Source of the DNA: Clostridioides difficile_D
GTDB taxonomy: Bacteria > Bacillota > Clostridia > Peptostreptococcales > Peptostreptococcaceae
Length of the DNA: 64,000 nucleotides
Assembly: GCA_945861085.1 (NCBI GenBank)
Contig: OX244046.1
Coordinates: forward strand, 682,001 to 746,000
Direction: 5' to 3'
Part shown: piece after piece, positions 55,306-64,000 of the stretch
Layout of the letters: the number at the start of each line of letters is the position of its first letter
How positions within the stretch are numbered: the stretch's first letter is position 1
Notes under the pieces: generated by a model
What the model saw: the letters and a program-made list of their open reading frames with translations, nothing else
Database searches by the model: none
Told to the model about the DNA's origin: nothing
Translations under genes and position numbers: made by a program

Positions 55306-55371
55306 TAAATTTAAAAAGCTACCTTTACTTATCAATTATATAAATATGATTAAGGTAGCTTTTTAAATTTA
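55306..55371. terminator. Bidirectional intrinsic terminator
   Basis: TAAATTTAAAAAGCTACCTT and AAGGTAGCTTTTTAAATTTA pair perfectly over 20 bp around a 26-nt loop, with A and T tracts on both sides. Confidence 0.85.
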
Positions 55372-55377
55372 AACTGT

Positions 55378-55512
55378 GAGATTTAAAGAGAATTTTAAAT
55401 GCAAACTGTAAAGACTTAAAGAGAATTTTAAATGCAAACTGTAAAGACTTAAAGAGAATTTTAAAATACAAATTGTAAAAACTTAAAGGGAATTTTCAAA
55501 TACAAACTATGA
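55378..55512. repeat. 33-bp tandem repeat
   Basis: Four units of GTAAAGACTTAAAGAGAATT plus TTAAATGCAAACT, decaying to the right. Non-coding. The remainder to 55667 is AT-rich. Confidence 0.8.
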
Positions 55513-55667
55513 AGCTCTAAAATAGATAAAAATGTATATTTTATAAATATGACATAGAGTTTTCATATTTAAACTGATAAAATAAAAAATATTGAAAAAA
55601 TAAAGGATTAATAAAAATATTGATAAAATAGAAATAAAGGATTAATAAAAAATTAGGAGGAAAATTT

Positions 55668-56138
55668 ATGAAATATAAGGTTTCATTATTAGCAGTAAAT
55701 GATGTTGAAGTATCAAAAAAATTTTACCAAGAATTATTTGAGCAAGAAATTGAGTTGGATTTAGGTAAAAATGTAACATTTAGTGGAGGATTTGCTATAC
55801 AAGAAGACTTCGCATGGCTAACAGGGATTAATCCGGATACAATTATACAAAAATCAAATAATATGGAACTTTACTTTGAAGTTGATGATTTTGATGAATT
55901 TATTGAAAAACTCAATTCTTATAAAGATGTTGAGTTTGTTCATAAGCCACTAAAATATGAATGGCAACAAAGGGTAGTGCGTATTTACGACCCAGATAAG
56001 CATATTATTGAGATAGGAGAGTCTATGGAAGTTATAGCTAGAAGATATTTAGCTGAAGGATATTCTGTAGAAGAAACTTCTAAAATAATTCAACATCCAA
56101 TTGAATTTGTAAAGCAGTGTAAAAATAGTAAGGAATGA
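55668..56138 (+). CDS. VOC-superfamily (glyoxalase/bleomycin-resistance fold) protein
   Basis: 156 residues. An N-terminal VOC domain has the paired beta-alpha-beta-beta-beta layout (KVSLLAVNDVEVSKKFYQEL at the start, and the second-half strand VRIYDPDKHIIEIGE with the Glu metal ligand). A short helical C-terminal tail follows (AEGYSVEETSKIIQHPIEFV). VOC proteins are metal enzymes or drug-binding proteins; no substrate can be named. AGGAGG precedes the ATG. Confidence 0.85.
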   Translation: MKYKVSLLAVNDVEVSKKFYQELFEQEIELDLGKNVTFSGGFAIQEDFAWLTGINPDTIIQKSNNMELYFEVDDFDEFIEKLNSYKDVEFVHKPLKYEWQQRVVRIYDPDKHIIEIGESMEVIARRYLAEGYSVEETSKIIQHPIEFVKQCKNSKE

Positions 56139-56413
56139 TTGTTTGAATTAGAACTATTGAGTGAGCGTTTATTATAGAAAAATTGATTCAAGATAATATA
56201 TCGGACTAGTATTTGACAGATGTTATAAATTAAATTAAAATAAAGAAAATATTAATAAAGGAAAAATAAAGATAATATTAAAATACATTAATAAAATTGA
56301 ATATTCATAATATTTCAAAAATGAAGTAGAAATATTTAAATGTATAATGTATAAAGTTTGTTATCGGGAAATTACTATATCAATATGTAGTAATAAGATA
56401 TTGTTATAGAGGA

Positions 56414-57283
56414 GTGGTTATTATTAAAGCAGTTGAACTTTATAAAAAATTAGATTTGGAATTTGATATTAAAAATATTAATGATGATTGGAGTTTTATG
56501 AACTTTGAAAATGATTTTATTACTTCAGAATTTAAAACAAAGTACATAGGATTAGTATTAGATAATGCTCAAAATATTAATAAAGTATATACAACTACTT
56601 TTCCTGATAAAGAGATAATTAAGCAGGTTATAGACAAAGATGAAAAAGATGTTTTGATTTTTTCACATCATGCAATGGGGTATATAGCATCAGATGAAGG
56701 TTTCCCATTTCACGACATACCACTATCTTATATGGAAGAGATGAAAAATCGCAGAATCTCTTTTTATGTATTACATTCCCCGTTGGACAACTATAGTGAT
56801 TATTCAACTTCTGTTAGTTTTGCAAAGGCTCTAGGTCTAGAAATAGTTGAACCATTTTGCAAATATGATGATAAAATTAAGGTAGGGGTTATCTGTAAGA
56901 CATCATTACAATCCATAGAAGAAGTTAAAGAATTAGTTAAAAAAACTGTTGGTCATGATGTCAAATTGTATGATTATGGAGATTCTATGTTAAAAGATGG
57001 ATTAGTTGCTATTGCGGCAGGAGGAGGAAGTTATCCATTTGTAGCAAGTGAAGTTGCTGGACTTGGCATAAATTTGTATATTACTGGATTTACTAAACCT
57101 TTAAAACATTTTGAACCAGTATTAGAGTTCCATCAAATAGCAAAAGATAATTTAATTAATGTTATAGGTGCTACTCATTATTCTACAGAAAAATTTGCAT
57201 GTATGGCTATGGTCAATTATTTTAAAAATCTAGGTCTAGAATCAGAATTTTTACAAGGAAAGTATTACTTAGAAGATTTATAG
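56414..57283 (+). CDS. NIF3-family (Nif3-like dinuclear metal centre) protein
   Basis: Up to 289 residues. Metal-ligand motifs of the NIF3/YqfO family are present: FSHHAMGY, HSPLDN and the C-terminal GATHYSTEK. The N-terminal part is less typical, so this is a divergent member. Some NIF3 proteins are annotated as GTP cyclohydrolase I type 2, but the function is unproven. The start is odd: the only GTG (56414) lies inside the GGAGTGG ribosome binding site, and the well-spaced codons after it are ATT (56420, 56423). A non-standard ATT start is possible. Confidence 0.82.
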   Translation: MVIIKAVELYKKLDLEFDIKNINDDWSFMNFENDFITSEFKTKYIGLVLDNAQNINKVYTTTFPDKEIIKQVIDKDEKDVLIFSHHAMGYIASDEGFPFHDIPLSYMEEMKNRRISFYVLHSPLDNYSDYSTSVSFAKALGLEIVEPFCKYDDKIKVGVICKTSLQSIEEVKELVKKTVGHDVKLYDYGDSMLKDGLVAIAAGGGSYPFVASEVAGLGINLYITGFTKPLKHFEPVLEFHQIAKDNLINVIGATHYSTEKFACMAMVNYFKNLGLESEFLQGKYYLEDL

Positions 57284-57301
57284 AATATATTAAACAATAA
57301 A

Positions 57302-57348
57302 AATAAGCAGTTAGTAAAAATTTGTTTTGACTAACTGTTTATTTTTTT
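57302..57348 (+). terminator. Intrinsic terminator after the NIF3 gene
   Basis: AATAAGCAGTTAGT pairs with ACTAACTGTTTATT over a 14-nt loop, followed by T7. Confidence 0.85.
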
Positions 57349-57639
57349 GCCTATTTATACAATTATTTGAAAACTCTATCTCTATTCCTTTACCTCTAAA
57401 AATAAAATTTCAATTATTGATTAGAAGCTTTATTTTTCGATATTTTTTTAGAATATTATTTAAGATTGATTAGAATTTATAAATATTTATTCTAAATTAT
57501 CATAAATGTTTATTTTAAAAAAATAGAATTATTATATTTATGAGAATAAATGGTATAATAAAAGGTAAAGTGTCAAATATGCACTAAATTAAATAAGTTA
57601 ATTAGTATATAGATTAAAGTGGAAGTAATGAAAACTTAT

Positions 57640-57800
57640 TAAGTATCAAAAACAACTGCTTATTAGAGTAACCATCTAAAAAGATATAGAAAGAATGATT
57701 ACTTATTAAAGTGACTATCACAGAATGGATAAGATTACTCATTAAAAGTGACTGTTAAAGAATGAATAAAAAGGTGATTGCTCATTATAAGAGTCATCTA
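57640..57800. repeat. Degenerate repeat block
   Basis: Four or five loosely related units of 35-45 bp, of the type ACTTATTAAAGTGACTATCA plus AGAATG. The rest of 57349-57865 is AT-rich without a gene. Confidence 0.5.
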
Positions 57801-57865
57801 AAAAATAGAAAATCAGACATATGAAAATTTAATAAATAATAATTGATAGGGAAAGGAAAGATAGA

Positions 57866-58573
57866 ATGATATTTACAAAAAGCAATAAATACGATAAGGA
57901 ATTTCTCATGAAAAATATGATGGGACCTAATTGTATAAAGATATTGGAAGAATTAACAAGTAAGATAAAATTAGAAAAAGGGATGCGTATTTTAGATTTA
58001 GGCTGTGGTAAAGGTATATCCTCTATATTTCTAGCAAATGAATTTGATGCTACTGTATTTGCAACAGATTTATGGATAGAACCAACTGAAAACTATAAAA
58101 GATTTAAAGAGTTTAAATTGGATGATAAAATATTTCCTATACAGGCAGAGGCACATGAATTACCTTATGCAGAAGGCTTCTTTGATGCAGTGATAAGTGT
58201 TGATTCTTACCATTATTTTGGAAACAAAGAAGGATTTTTAGATAACCATATATCACCTCTTGTAAAAGAGGGAGGAATTCTTGCTATGGCAATGCCCGGA
58301 TTAAAACAAGATTTTGTGGATTGTATACCAGATGAACTTATTCCATTTTGGCAAGATAATATGAACTTTCATTCAACTAAATGGTGGAATGAACTTTGGT
58401 CAGAATCTGAGTCTGTAACTGTAGAGAGATGTGAAGCTTTAAATTGTCATGATGAAGCTTGGAAAGATTGGCTAAACTGCGATAATTCATATGCTAAAAA
58501 TGACAAAAAAATGATGGAAGTAGAGAATGGTAAGTACTTTAATACAATTTCTTTGGTAGCGAGGGTTAAATAA
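57866..58573 (+). CDS. Class I SAM-dependent methyltransferase
   Basis: 235 residues. Motif I, ILDLGCGKG (about 45-53), binds S-adenosylmethionine. ATDLWIEP carries the acidic ribose contact, followed by the motif II region AVISVDSYHYFG and GGILAMAMPG. It belongs to the UbiE/Methyltransf_11 type and probably methylates a small molecule. It is a single gene with GAAAGGAAAG upstream. Confidence 0.88.
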   Translation: MIFTKSNKYDKEFLMKNMMGPNCIKILEELTSKIKLEKGMRILDLGCGKGISSIFLANEFDATVFATDLWIEPTENYKRFKEFKLDDKIFPIQAEAHELPYAEGFFDAVISVDSYHYFGNKEGFLDNHISPLVKEGGILAMAMPGLKQDFVDCIPDELIPFWQDNMNFHSTKWWNELWSESESVTVERCEALNCHDEAWKDWLNCDNSYAKNDKKMMEVENGKYFNTISLVARVK

Positions 58574-58700
58574 AAGTATAGGATAAATAAGAGCAGAAGT
58601 TAAATGAAAATATAAGATAAATAAGATAAAAGGGTGAATGAAAAAATAAGTTGAATGAAAATATGAGATGAACTAAAAAATAAGTTAGATAAAAAATAAG
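58574..58700. repeat. Degenerate purine-rich repeat
   Basis: Several units of the type AAATAAGTTGAATGAAAATA right after the methyltransferase stop. A terminator follows. Confidence 0.5.
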
Positions 58701-58745
58701 TTGAATGAAAAATTTATATACAAAATGATTTTTTAGATTGTTTAT

Positions 58746-58780
58746 GCCCAATTGGACTGTTTAGCTCAATTGGGTGTTTT
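58746..58780 (+). terminator. Intrinsic terminator
   Basis: GCCCAATTG and CAATTGGGT pair around a 12-nt loop, then GTTTTTATTTT. Confidence 0.8.
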
Positions 58781-58864
58781 TATTTTAAAATAATATACTA
58801 AAAATAAAAATTTTATGTCACAAATCACTTAATAGATTGTCTAATTTAATAGGGAGGTGAAGTT

Positions 58865-59716
58865 ATGAGTAAAAGAACAAAACAGGAATTAGAAAAATTG
58901 ATAGATAGAGCTGTCTTAGGTGATAAAAAGTCACTTGAAGTGCTACTTTTAGATGTACAAGATTTAGTGTTTAATTTATCTTTAAGAATGTTGGGTACAG
59001 TGCATGATGCAGAGGATGTAAGTCAAGAAATCATGATACGTGTAATCACTCATCTATCTACATTTAGAAGAGAATGTTCTTTTTCTACATGGGTATTTAG
59101 GATAGCGTATAATCATTTACAAAATTATAAAAAAAGCATGTTCTCCAAACAGCATCTAAGTTTTGAATACTATGGAGCCGATATTAAAAATGGAAGGTCA
59201 AAAGATATTCCTGATTTATCTCAAAGCATAGAAAGTTCTATCCTTGAAGAAGAATTGAAGTATTCATGTACCAATGTGATGTTGCAATGTTTAGATGTAG
59301 AAAGTAGATGTATTTTTATTTTAGGCACAATGTTTAAGCTAGACAGCAAAATTGCTAGCGACATTTTAGGTATATCTTCTGACGCATATAGAAAAAGACT
59401 TTCTCGAATAAGGAAAAAAGTGGCTTCATTTTTAGATGAGTACTGTGGATTAAGTGGTAAAGGTGTTTGTCAGTGTAGAAATCGTATTAATTATGCAATA
59501 GCCAATCATCGCATAAATCCTAAAAACTTGGAGTATTCTAAGTTAGAAAAAAATGATGATAATATTCTATTTAAATTTAAATCTGCTATGGAGGAAACTG
59601 AAAATTTTTCAACAATATTTTCTACACTTCCATCATATTATTCGACTGGAAAATTAAAAAAATTTGTGACTGATTTTTTACAATCAGATTCTTATTTGGT
59701 AATTAAAAATTCATAA
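58865..59716 (+). CDS. ECF-type sigma factor with cysteine-bearing C-terminal extension
   Basis: 283 residues, longer than a minimal ECF factor. Sigma-2 region about 15-85 (VFNLSLRMLGTVHDAEDVSQEI, then FSTWVFRIAYNHLQNYKKS). Sigma-4 region about 130-190 (LDSKIASDILGISSDAYRKR, then SRIRKKV). After it comes a segment CGLSGKGVCQCRN that may bind a metal, and a C-terminal extension of about 90 residues. No anti-sigma gene is adjacent, so the extension may do the sensing. AGGGAGGTG precedes the ATG. Confidence 0.88.
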   Translation: MSKRTKQELEKLIDRAVLGDKKSLEVLLLDVQDLVFNLSLRMLGTVHDAEDVSQEIMIRVITHLSTFRRECSFSTWVFRIAYNHLQNYKKSMFSKQHLSFEYYGADIKNGRSKDIPDLSQSIESSILEEELKYSCTNVMLQCLDVESRCIFILGTMFKLDSKIASDILGISSDAYRKRLSRIRKKVASFLDEYCGLSGKGVCQCRNRINYAIANHRINPKNLEYSKLEKNDDNILFKFKSAMEETENFSTIFSTLPSYYSTGKLKKFVTDFLQSDSYLVIKNS

Positions 59717-59845
59717 ATACTTAAAAATCTTTTATAAATATTCTATGAAAATTTAAGATGATTTTAAGTTTTATTAAAAGTTGATATTTTGAAATATCAG
59801 TCTTTAAAACTAATTAAGAAAATGAATACAAGGGGAGAAAAAATT

Positions 59846-60532
59846 ATGGAAACAAATTGTATATTAGATTTTTTAACAGCATTAAAAAAGAATAACTCAA
59901 GAGAATGGATGATGGAAAATAAAGAGTGGAAAAAAGAAGCGACATTGCAATTTGAAAAGTTGGTGCAAGATATAATTAATAATTTGTCTTATGAAGATAA
60001 ATCTATTGCACATCTTAATGCAAAAGATTTAATATTTAGATTAAATAGAGATACTCGTTTTAGTAAAGACAAATCACCTTATAATCCATCATTTAGAGCA
60101 CATATCTCGCCTAATGGACGAGTACCAATACCAATGGGATATTATATAAGTATTGAACCACAAAATACATTTTTAGGAGCAGGACTTTTTGCATCACAAT
60201 TTTCAGATGTAACAACAAGAATAAGAGATTACATACTTAATAATTCAGAGGAATTGGACTCTATTTTATATAATGATATATTTTCAGAGCATTTTACTCT
60301 AGATGGTGAAAAGCTAAAAAATATTCCAAAGGGATATCCAAAAGATTTTGTCAAAGGAGAGTATTTAAAACATAAAAGCTGGTACATTGAATATCATTTA
60401 TATGATAGTGATTTAGATGATTTATGTAGATTTTGTAAAATGGTTACTGATAAGTTTTTGCTTATGAAACCTTTTAATGATTATTTTAATAAAGCTTTAG
60501 AAGGGTACAAGATGCCTGAGAGAAAAGCTTAA
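59846..60532 (+). CDS. DUF2461-family protein
   Basis: 228 residues. Family features are visible: FLTALKKNNSREWM at the N-terminus, RDTRFSKDKSPYNPSFRAHI, GYYISIEPQNTFLGAG, and GYPKDF...YLKHKSW. The function is unknown. The start is the ATG at 59846, 8 nt after AAGGGGAG; an earlier in-frame ATG at 59789 has no ribosome binding site. Confidence 0.88.
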   Translation: METNCILDFLTALKKNNSREWMMENKEWKKEATLQFEKLVQDIINNLSYEDKSIAHLNAKDLIFRLNRDTRFSKDKSPYNPSFRAHISPNGRVPIPMGYYISIEPQNTFLGAGLFASQFSDVTTRIRDYILNNSEELDSILYNDIFSEHFTLDGEKLKNIPKGYPKDFVKGEYLKHKSWYIEYHLYDSDLDDLCRFCKMVTDKFLLMKPFNDYFNKALEGYKMPERKA

Positions 60533-60715
60533 ATTAAATGTGGAGTCAAGACTTAAAATATCCATATTATTTTTATTACTAAATAAATTATTTTAATAAA
60601 AAATATAGATATATATTAAATTAAGGTATATAGTAATTTATATATCATTATAAATTTAAATAAAATAGAATGATTTAAATATCACTATACTTAAAAAAGG
60701 AGACATATCAAGTAG

Positions 60716-61213
60716 ATGGAAGGAATAAAATTTATAAAGCCAGAAGAAAAGTATATTTATTCGTATTGGCAGACTTTTGATAAAATAGCAAAAGAAAGGA
60801 AATATCTAGCTATGGACGAGGCATTTCCTTTTGAAGAAACAGTTGAATTTATAAAAAATACTATGATTAAAAACTTCCCACAACTATTTATAATTGATTT
60901 AAAATCAGATAACTGTATTGGTTGGTGTGATGTTTTACCTAAAACTGAAACAACTGGCTATTTAGGTATGGGAATTCTTAAAGAGTATAGAGAAAAAGGT
61001 ATTGGAAGTAATCTTCTAAAACAAATTATTGATTTATCAAAAGAATATGGATATGAAAAAATTGAGCTTGATGTATTAAAAAGTAATAGCAGAGCTATTC
61101 ATGTTTACAAATCTTTAGGGTTTGTGGAGGTAAATACAGTATTTAGTGGATTTACATGGAACGATAGACCTGTAAAAGAAGAGGTTATTCAAATGGAACT
61201 TACACTTATATAA
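60716..61213 (+). CDS. GNAT-family N-acetyltransferase
   Basis: 165 residues, RimI/RimL-like. The acetyl-CoA loop is REKGIGSNLL (RxxGxG/A form) after GMGILKEY, with the C-terminal NSRAIHVYKSLGFVEV typical of GNAT enzymes. The acceptor is unknown. AAAAAAGGAGA precedes the ATG by 12 nt. It is closed by the terminator at 61223-61266. Confidence 0.9.
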   Translation: MEGIKFIKPEEKYIYSYWQTFDKIAKERKYLAMDEAFPFEETVEFIKNTMIKNFPQLFIIDLKSDNCIGWCDVLPKTETTGYLGMGILKEYREKGIGSNLLKQIIDLSKEYGYEKIELDVLKSNSRAIHVYKSLGFVEVNTVFSGFTWNDRPVKEEVIQMELTLI

Positions 61214-61222
61214 AATAAACTT

Positions 61223-61266
61223 AAAGCCCTTAAAATTCCATATAACATGGGTTTTAAGGGCTTTTT
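61223..61266. terminator. Intrinsic terminator
   Basis: AAAGCCCTTAAAA and TTTTAAGGGCTTT pair over 13 bp with a 16-nt loop and a T run. Confidence 0.88.
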
Positions 61267-61415
61267 AATAGCAGTTTTTTTAAAGAGCTAAACATCTAAA
61301 ATTTTATATATTAAATTTAAAGAAAATATAAAGATGGAAGATACAACTATGTTTACTAATAAGAAGCTTAAAGTCATAAATAATAAACTCATAAACAACT
61401 TATTGTTAGTTATGT

Positions 61416-62195
61416 TTATTTTGCATCTATAACTTCATGAGCCATTTTAACTAAGTCATTCATAGACAAATTTGAGTCTTGGGCTGTAAAAGAGTAGTAA
61501 ACTCCATCTTGTTTCCATGTCAAAAACTTAAATTCATTAACTTCTACTTTATCTGATGCCTTACCTGGTCCTTCACTAAATGTGTATTTGCCTGATTTTT
61601 CATCAAGTTTATCCTGTTCTGTCATTTTATAGCCTTCTGGTACAAACTTTTGTGCGAATGCTTCATAAGAAATGTTAATATTCTTGTAAGTGTCTACAAC
61701 TTTTAGATTGTCAGAACTCTTTCCAAGTACATTGTTTGCTGTGTCAAGAGATATTTCATCATTACCATTTTTATACTCAAAACTAAGTGCTTTTAATTCT
61801 CCTAAAACATTATCTTCTTTGTCAAGTGCTTCTTCATTTACAGTATATGCACCTTTAAATTTATATCCATTGCTAAATTCAGAAACTATATTAGGGGTAA
61901 AGTTAAAGTCTTTTTTTACCTGTTCTGTAGTTGGGATAGATGTATAAGTAGCCTTAGTACTTGATTTTCCAACTATGCTAGATATCTCTCCTACTGCAAG
62001 GGCTGTTGTACCTAATATTAAAGTAATGGCTAAAGTTGCAACTAAACCTCTTTTAAATGGTACTTTGTGTGTTTTATTATTAATCATTTTATAATTTTCA
62101 TCCCTTTCTGGTAAACTATTTAATGTTCTATTTAAACTATTATGAAAGCTTTCTGGAGCTTTTGGAAACGAATTATTTAAGCTATTTTTATTCAT
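61416..62195 (-). CDS. Anti-sigma-factor-like membrane protein (DUF4367-type)
   Basis: 259 residues. An N-terminal cytoplasmic part (1-48), one membrane helix (about 50-68, LVATLAITLILGTTALAVG) and an external C-terminal domain (about 80-259) with the KFVPEGYKMTEQD pattern of DUF4367 proteins. It is encoded directly after an ECF sigma gene, overlapping it by 4 bases (ATGA). The arrangement is that of a sigma factor and its membrane-bound inhibitor. The N-terminal part lacks the zinc-binding HxxxCxxC motif of ZAS anti-sigma factors. Confidence 0.82.
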   Translation of the reverse strand: MNKNSLNNSFPKAPESFHNSLNRTLNSLPERDENYKMINNKTHKVPFKRGLVATLAITLILGTTALAVGEISSIVGKSSTKATYTSIPTTEQVKKDFNFTPNIVSEFSNGYKFKGAYTVNEEALDKEDNVLGELKALSFEYKNGNDEISLDTANNVLGKSSDNLKVVDTYKNINISYEAFAQKFVPEGYKMTEQDKLDEKSGKYTFSEGPGKASDKVEVNEFKFLTWKQDGVYYSFTAQDSNLSMNDLVKMAHEVIDAK

Positions 62196-62671
62196 ATGAT
62201 TACCTCCATGTTTTCTAATTTAGTTTTTAATAATTTTCTTCCTCTTGATAACCTGCTTTTTACAGTTCCTTGAGGTATATCTAATATTTCCTTAATTTCA
62301 TCTACTGAATAACCTTCAATGTAGTAAAGAACTATTGGAATTTTAATTTTTTTAGGGAGACTCCAAATGGCAGTATACAAATCACTATAGTCATCTTTTT
62401 CATCAATTTTTTTGTTTTTGAAGACGTCTTCAAATGATAGAAACTTCAATCGTTTACGTATTAATGAATTACATTCATTTATGACTATTCTAATCAGCCA
62501 AGTTTTAAAATATTGTTCTTCCTTAAGAGAATTTAACTTTTCATATGCTTTTAAAATAGCATTGTTGACAGCATCTTCACAATCCTGGTCGTTTCCTAGG
62601 ATAGACTTAGATACACGATACAAAGTCTGTTCTGATTCAAGTATATTATTTGTAAATGTAGTTTTATCCAA
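62192..62671 (-). CDS. ECF sigma factor
   Basis: About 160 residues. Sigma-2 region (YRVSKSILGNDQDCEDAVNN, FKTWLIRIVINECNSLIRKR) and sigma-4 region (IPIVLYYIEGYSVDEIKEIL, IPQGTVKSRLSRGRKLLK). I place the start at the TTG at 62671, 7 nt after AAAGGTAGG, which gives MDKTTFTNN; an open frame continues to a TTG at 62695 without a site. It is co-translated with the anti-sigma-like gene and probably responds to envelope stress. Confidence 0.9.
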   Translation of the reverse strand: MDKTTFTNNILESEQTLYRVSKSILGNDQDCEDAVNNAILKAYEKLNSLKEEQYFKTWLIRIVINECNSLIRKRLKFLSFEDVFKNKKIDEKDDYSDLYTAIWSLPKKIKIPIVLYYIEGYSVDEIKEILDIPQGTVKSRLSRGRKLLKTKLENMEVII

Positions 62672-63421
62672 CTGAATTCCTACCTTTCTATGCAAATCGT
62701 AGCGCTACTTTTTTGCCTTTCACTTATTAGATAAAATTTTACTATAGATGGTTCACTTTTTTTAATAATTATTAGATAAATTTAAGTTTAAAAGTTTTGT
62801 TTCTTCTATTCAAATACCTAAAATATCTTTTTTTCAGTCACATCTAAAACTATATAGTTAGTTTTATTACAAGTATTTATGTTGAGTAATTAGAAAAATA
62901 TTGAGTAATTAGAAAATAATGTTATTAGATTATTTACTTCATGTATAGATTTAAAATAAGTTCTTTAAATAGCACTAAAAACCACAGTATTTTGACTAAA
63001 AGTAGATTTTTGAGAAAAAACAATGACCTTTAAATGGGAATTAAGAATAAAGAAATGTACTCATTTTATATAAACATAATTATAAATAAAGATAAAAAAT
63101 ATAAATTATAAAAATAATAATTTTTTTAGAAAATAATAAAGTTTTTTGAGTAAAAGTTTTATATTGAAATGTAAAAATAATAAAATACTTTATAAGTTAA
63201 TTACAGAAGAAAAAATAATGTGGCAATTTTCTGATATTTTTTAATTATCAATAAAGTGTATAAAGCTTAATAAATTTAGTAGGACTTTAAGACAGATAAT
63301 GACCTATTAAAGATACTATATATTAGATAAAATAAATTAAAACAAAACAAAAATAGAATAAGATTAAAAAAGAAAGCACATCATGAAACATCAAAAAATT
63401 TATTTTAAGGAGGAATAAAGT
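62672..63421. other. Long divergent intergenic region
   Basis: A 10-bp palindrome, GTAGCGCTAC (62699-62708), lies just upstream of the ECF sigma gene and stands out by its GC content. The rest is very AT-rich with no gene, RNA family or clear terminator. An ECF-type promoter could not be assigned with confidence. Confidence 0.45.
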
Positions 63422-64000
63422 ATGAAGTTTCAAGAAATGATTAATAGTCCAGGTCTTTGGATTGTTTCTAGTTTTTTAGTAATTATTTCAGTTGTTCAAG
63501 CAATCGTATTTATGAAGGCGGCACTAAAGGAGGCTTCAACTCTTGGTATTGAAAAGAAAGGAATTAAAGCTGCAATTCGTTCCGCTAGTATTACAGCCAT
63601 TGGACCTTCTCTATCTCCTGTTATTACATTATTATCACTTGTAGCTGTAATTGGTGCTCCTACGACTTGGATGAGACTCTGTGATGTAGGAGCAGCTAGA
63701 ACGGAACTTGGAGTAATATCTCTTACATCAAATTTGTCTGGGGTAGAAGTAGGTAGTGCTGCATTTGGAGCAGAAGCTTTTTCATATGCACTATGGGGAA
63801 TGGCTTTAAATAACTTAGGTTGGTTGCTTGTTGTATTTATTTTGGGGCATAGAATGCGTGGGATTGTTGAAAAAATGAACATGAAATATAATCCTACTTG
63901 GGTTAAAAAACTACTTGCAGGAGCTACAGTTGGGTTATTTGCTTACCTTCTTTCAAATCAAATAAAAACATTTGAAATGCCAAAACTTACACCAGCAATT
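63422..64000 (+). CDS. DUF5058-family membrane protein, 3' end outside window
   Basis: The frame is open for 193 codons to the window edge. Four or more membrane helices are visible (about 12-32, 60-85, 120-142, 165-182). The segments KGIKAAIRSASITAIGPSLS and WMRLCDVGAARTELGV match the DUF5058 pattern, a family of putative transporters often next to peptidase or amidohydrolase genes. AAGGAGG precedes the ATG at 63422. Confidence 0.8.
   Translation, partial: MKFQEMINSPGLWIVSSFLVIISVVQAIVFMKAALKEASTLGIEKKGIKAAIRSASITAIGPSLSPVITLLSLVAVIGAPTTWMRLCDVGAARTELGVISLTSNLSGVEVGSAAFGAEAFSYALWGMALNNLGWLLVVFILGHRMRGIVEKMNMKYNPTWVKKLLAGATVGLFAYLLSNQIKTFEMPKLTPAI

Overview
The window is low-GC Firmicute DNA that reads as Clostridioides difficile or a very close relative. 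The strongest evidence is a toxin B gene. Its numbering matches the reference protein exactly at every catalytic residue tested (Asp286/288, Asp587, His653, Cys698), and its implied full length is 2366 residues. The genome style also fits: strong AT bias, AGGAGG-type ribosome binding sites, many intrinsic terminators, an IStron of the CdISt1 type and short degenerate tandem repeats after genes. The toxin sequence differs from the common TcdB1 and TcdB2 sequences as I remember them, so a divergent or cryptic-clade strain is plausible.

1-9.4 kb is the 3' part of an unusual toxin locus: tcdB (5' end outside the window), a terminator, tcdE (holin-like), then a frameshifted phage-type N-acetylmuramoyl-L-alanine amidase and a 3'-truncated IS256-family transposase. 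tcdA and tcdC, which normally follow tcdE, are absent. This looks like a toxin-B-only pathogenicity locus that keeps a phage-like holin/endolysin pair.

9.4-27.3 kb is accessory chromosome: a Crp/Fnr regulator, a divergent MATE pump/PadR pair with mirrored operators, an AlkC-type DNA glycosylase, an alpha/beta hydrolase, a radical SAM protein, acetyltransferase, an Rpn-type nuclease, a membrane protein/XRE pair behind a perfect inverted repeat, a two-component system with a BcrA-type ABC transporter, and a Fic protein. 26.7-32.7 kb is a GntR-controlled operon of two S9 peptidases and a membrane transporter. 33.4-36.6 kb is a flavodoxin/lipoprotein/DUF4405 redox cluster that starts with a deleted iron-alcohol-dehydrogenase gene.

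38.8-47.9 kb is the most striking region. A PrpR-type sigma-54 activator gene is split by a 1993-bp IStron (group I ribozyme plus intact tnpB and wrecked tnpA). Exact removal of the element rejoins the reading frame. A 47-bp end-to-end remnant of the same element lies 1 kb upstream. The likely target is the opposing operon (Na+/dicarboxylate-type transporter, amidohydrolase, 2-hydroxyacid dehydrogenase, RraA-like aldolase). That operon has a textbook -24/-12 promoter and two 13-bp palindromes upstream, 21 bp apart.

48-64 kb holds a lantibiotic-type ABC transporter divergent from its two-component system, then a gene-free kilobase with three copies of a promoter-embedded dyad before a BlaI/MecI-type repressor. 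After these come a VOC protein, a NIF3 protein, a methyltransferase, two ECF-type sigma factors (one with an anti-sigma-like partner), a DUF2461 protein, another acetyltransferase and a partial DUF5058 membrane protein. Four copies of a 107-108-bp inverted-repeat element are scattered through the window, each placed so that its left half forms a terminator for the preceding gene.
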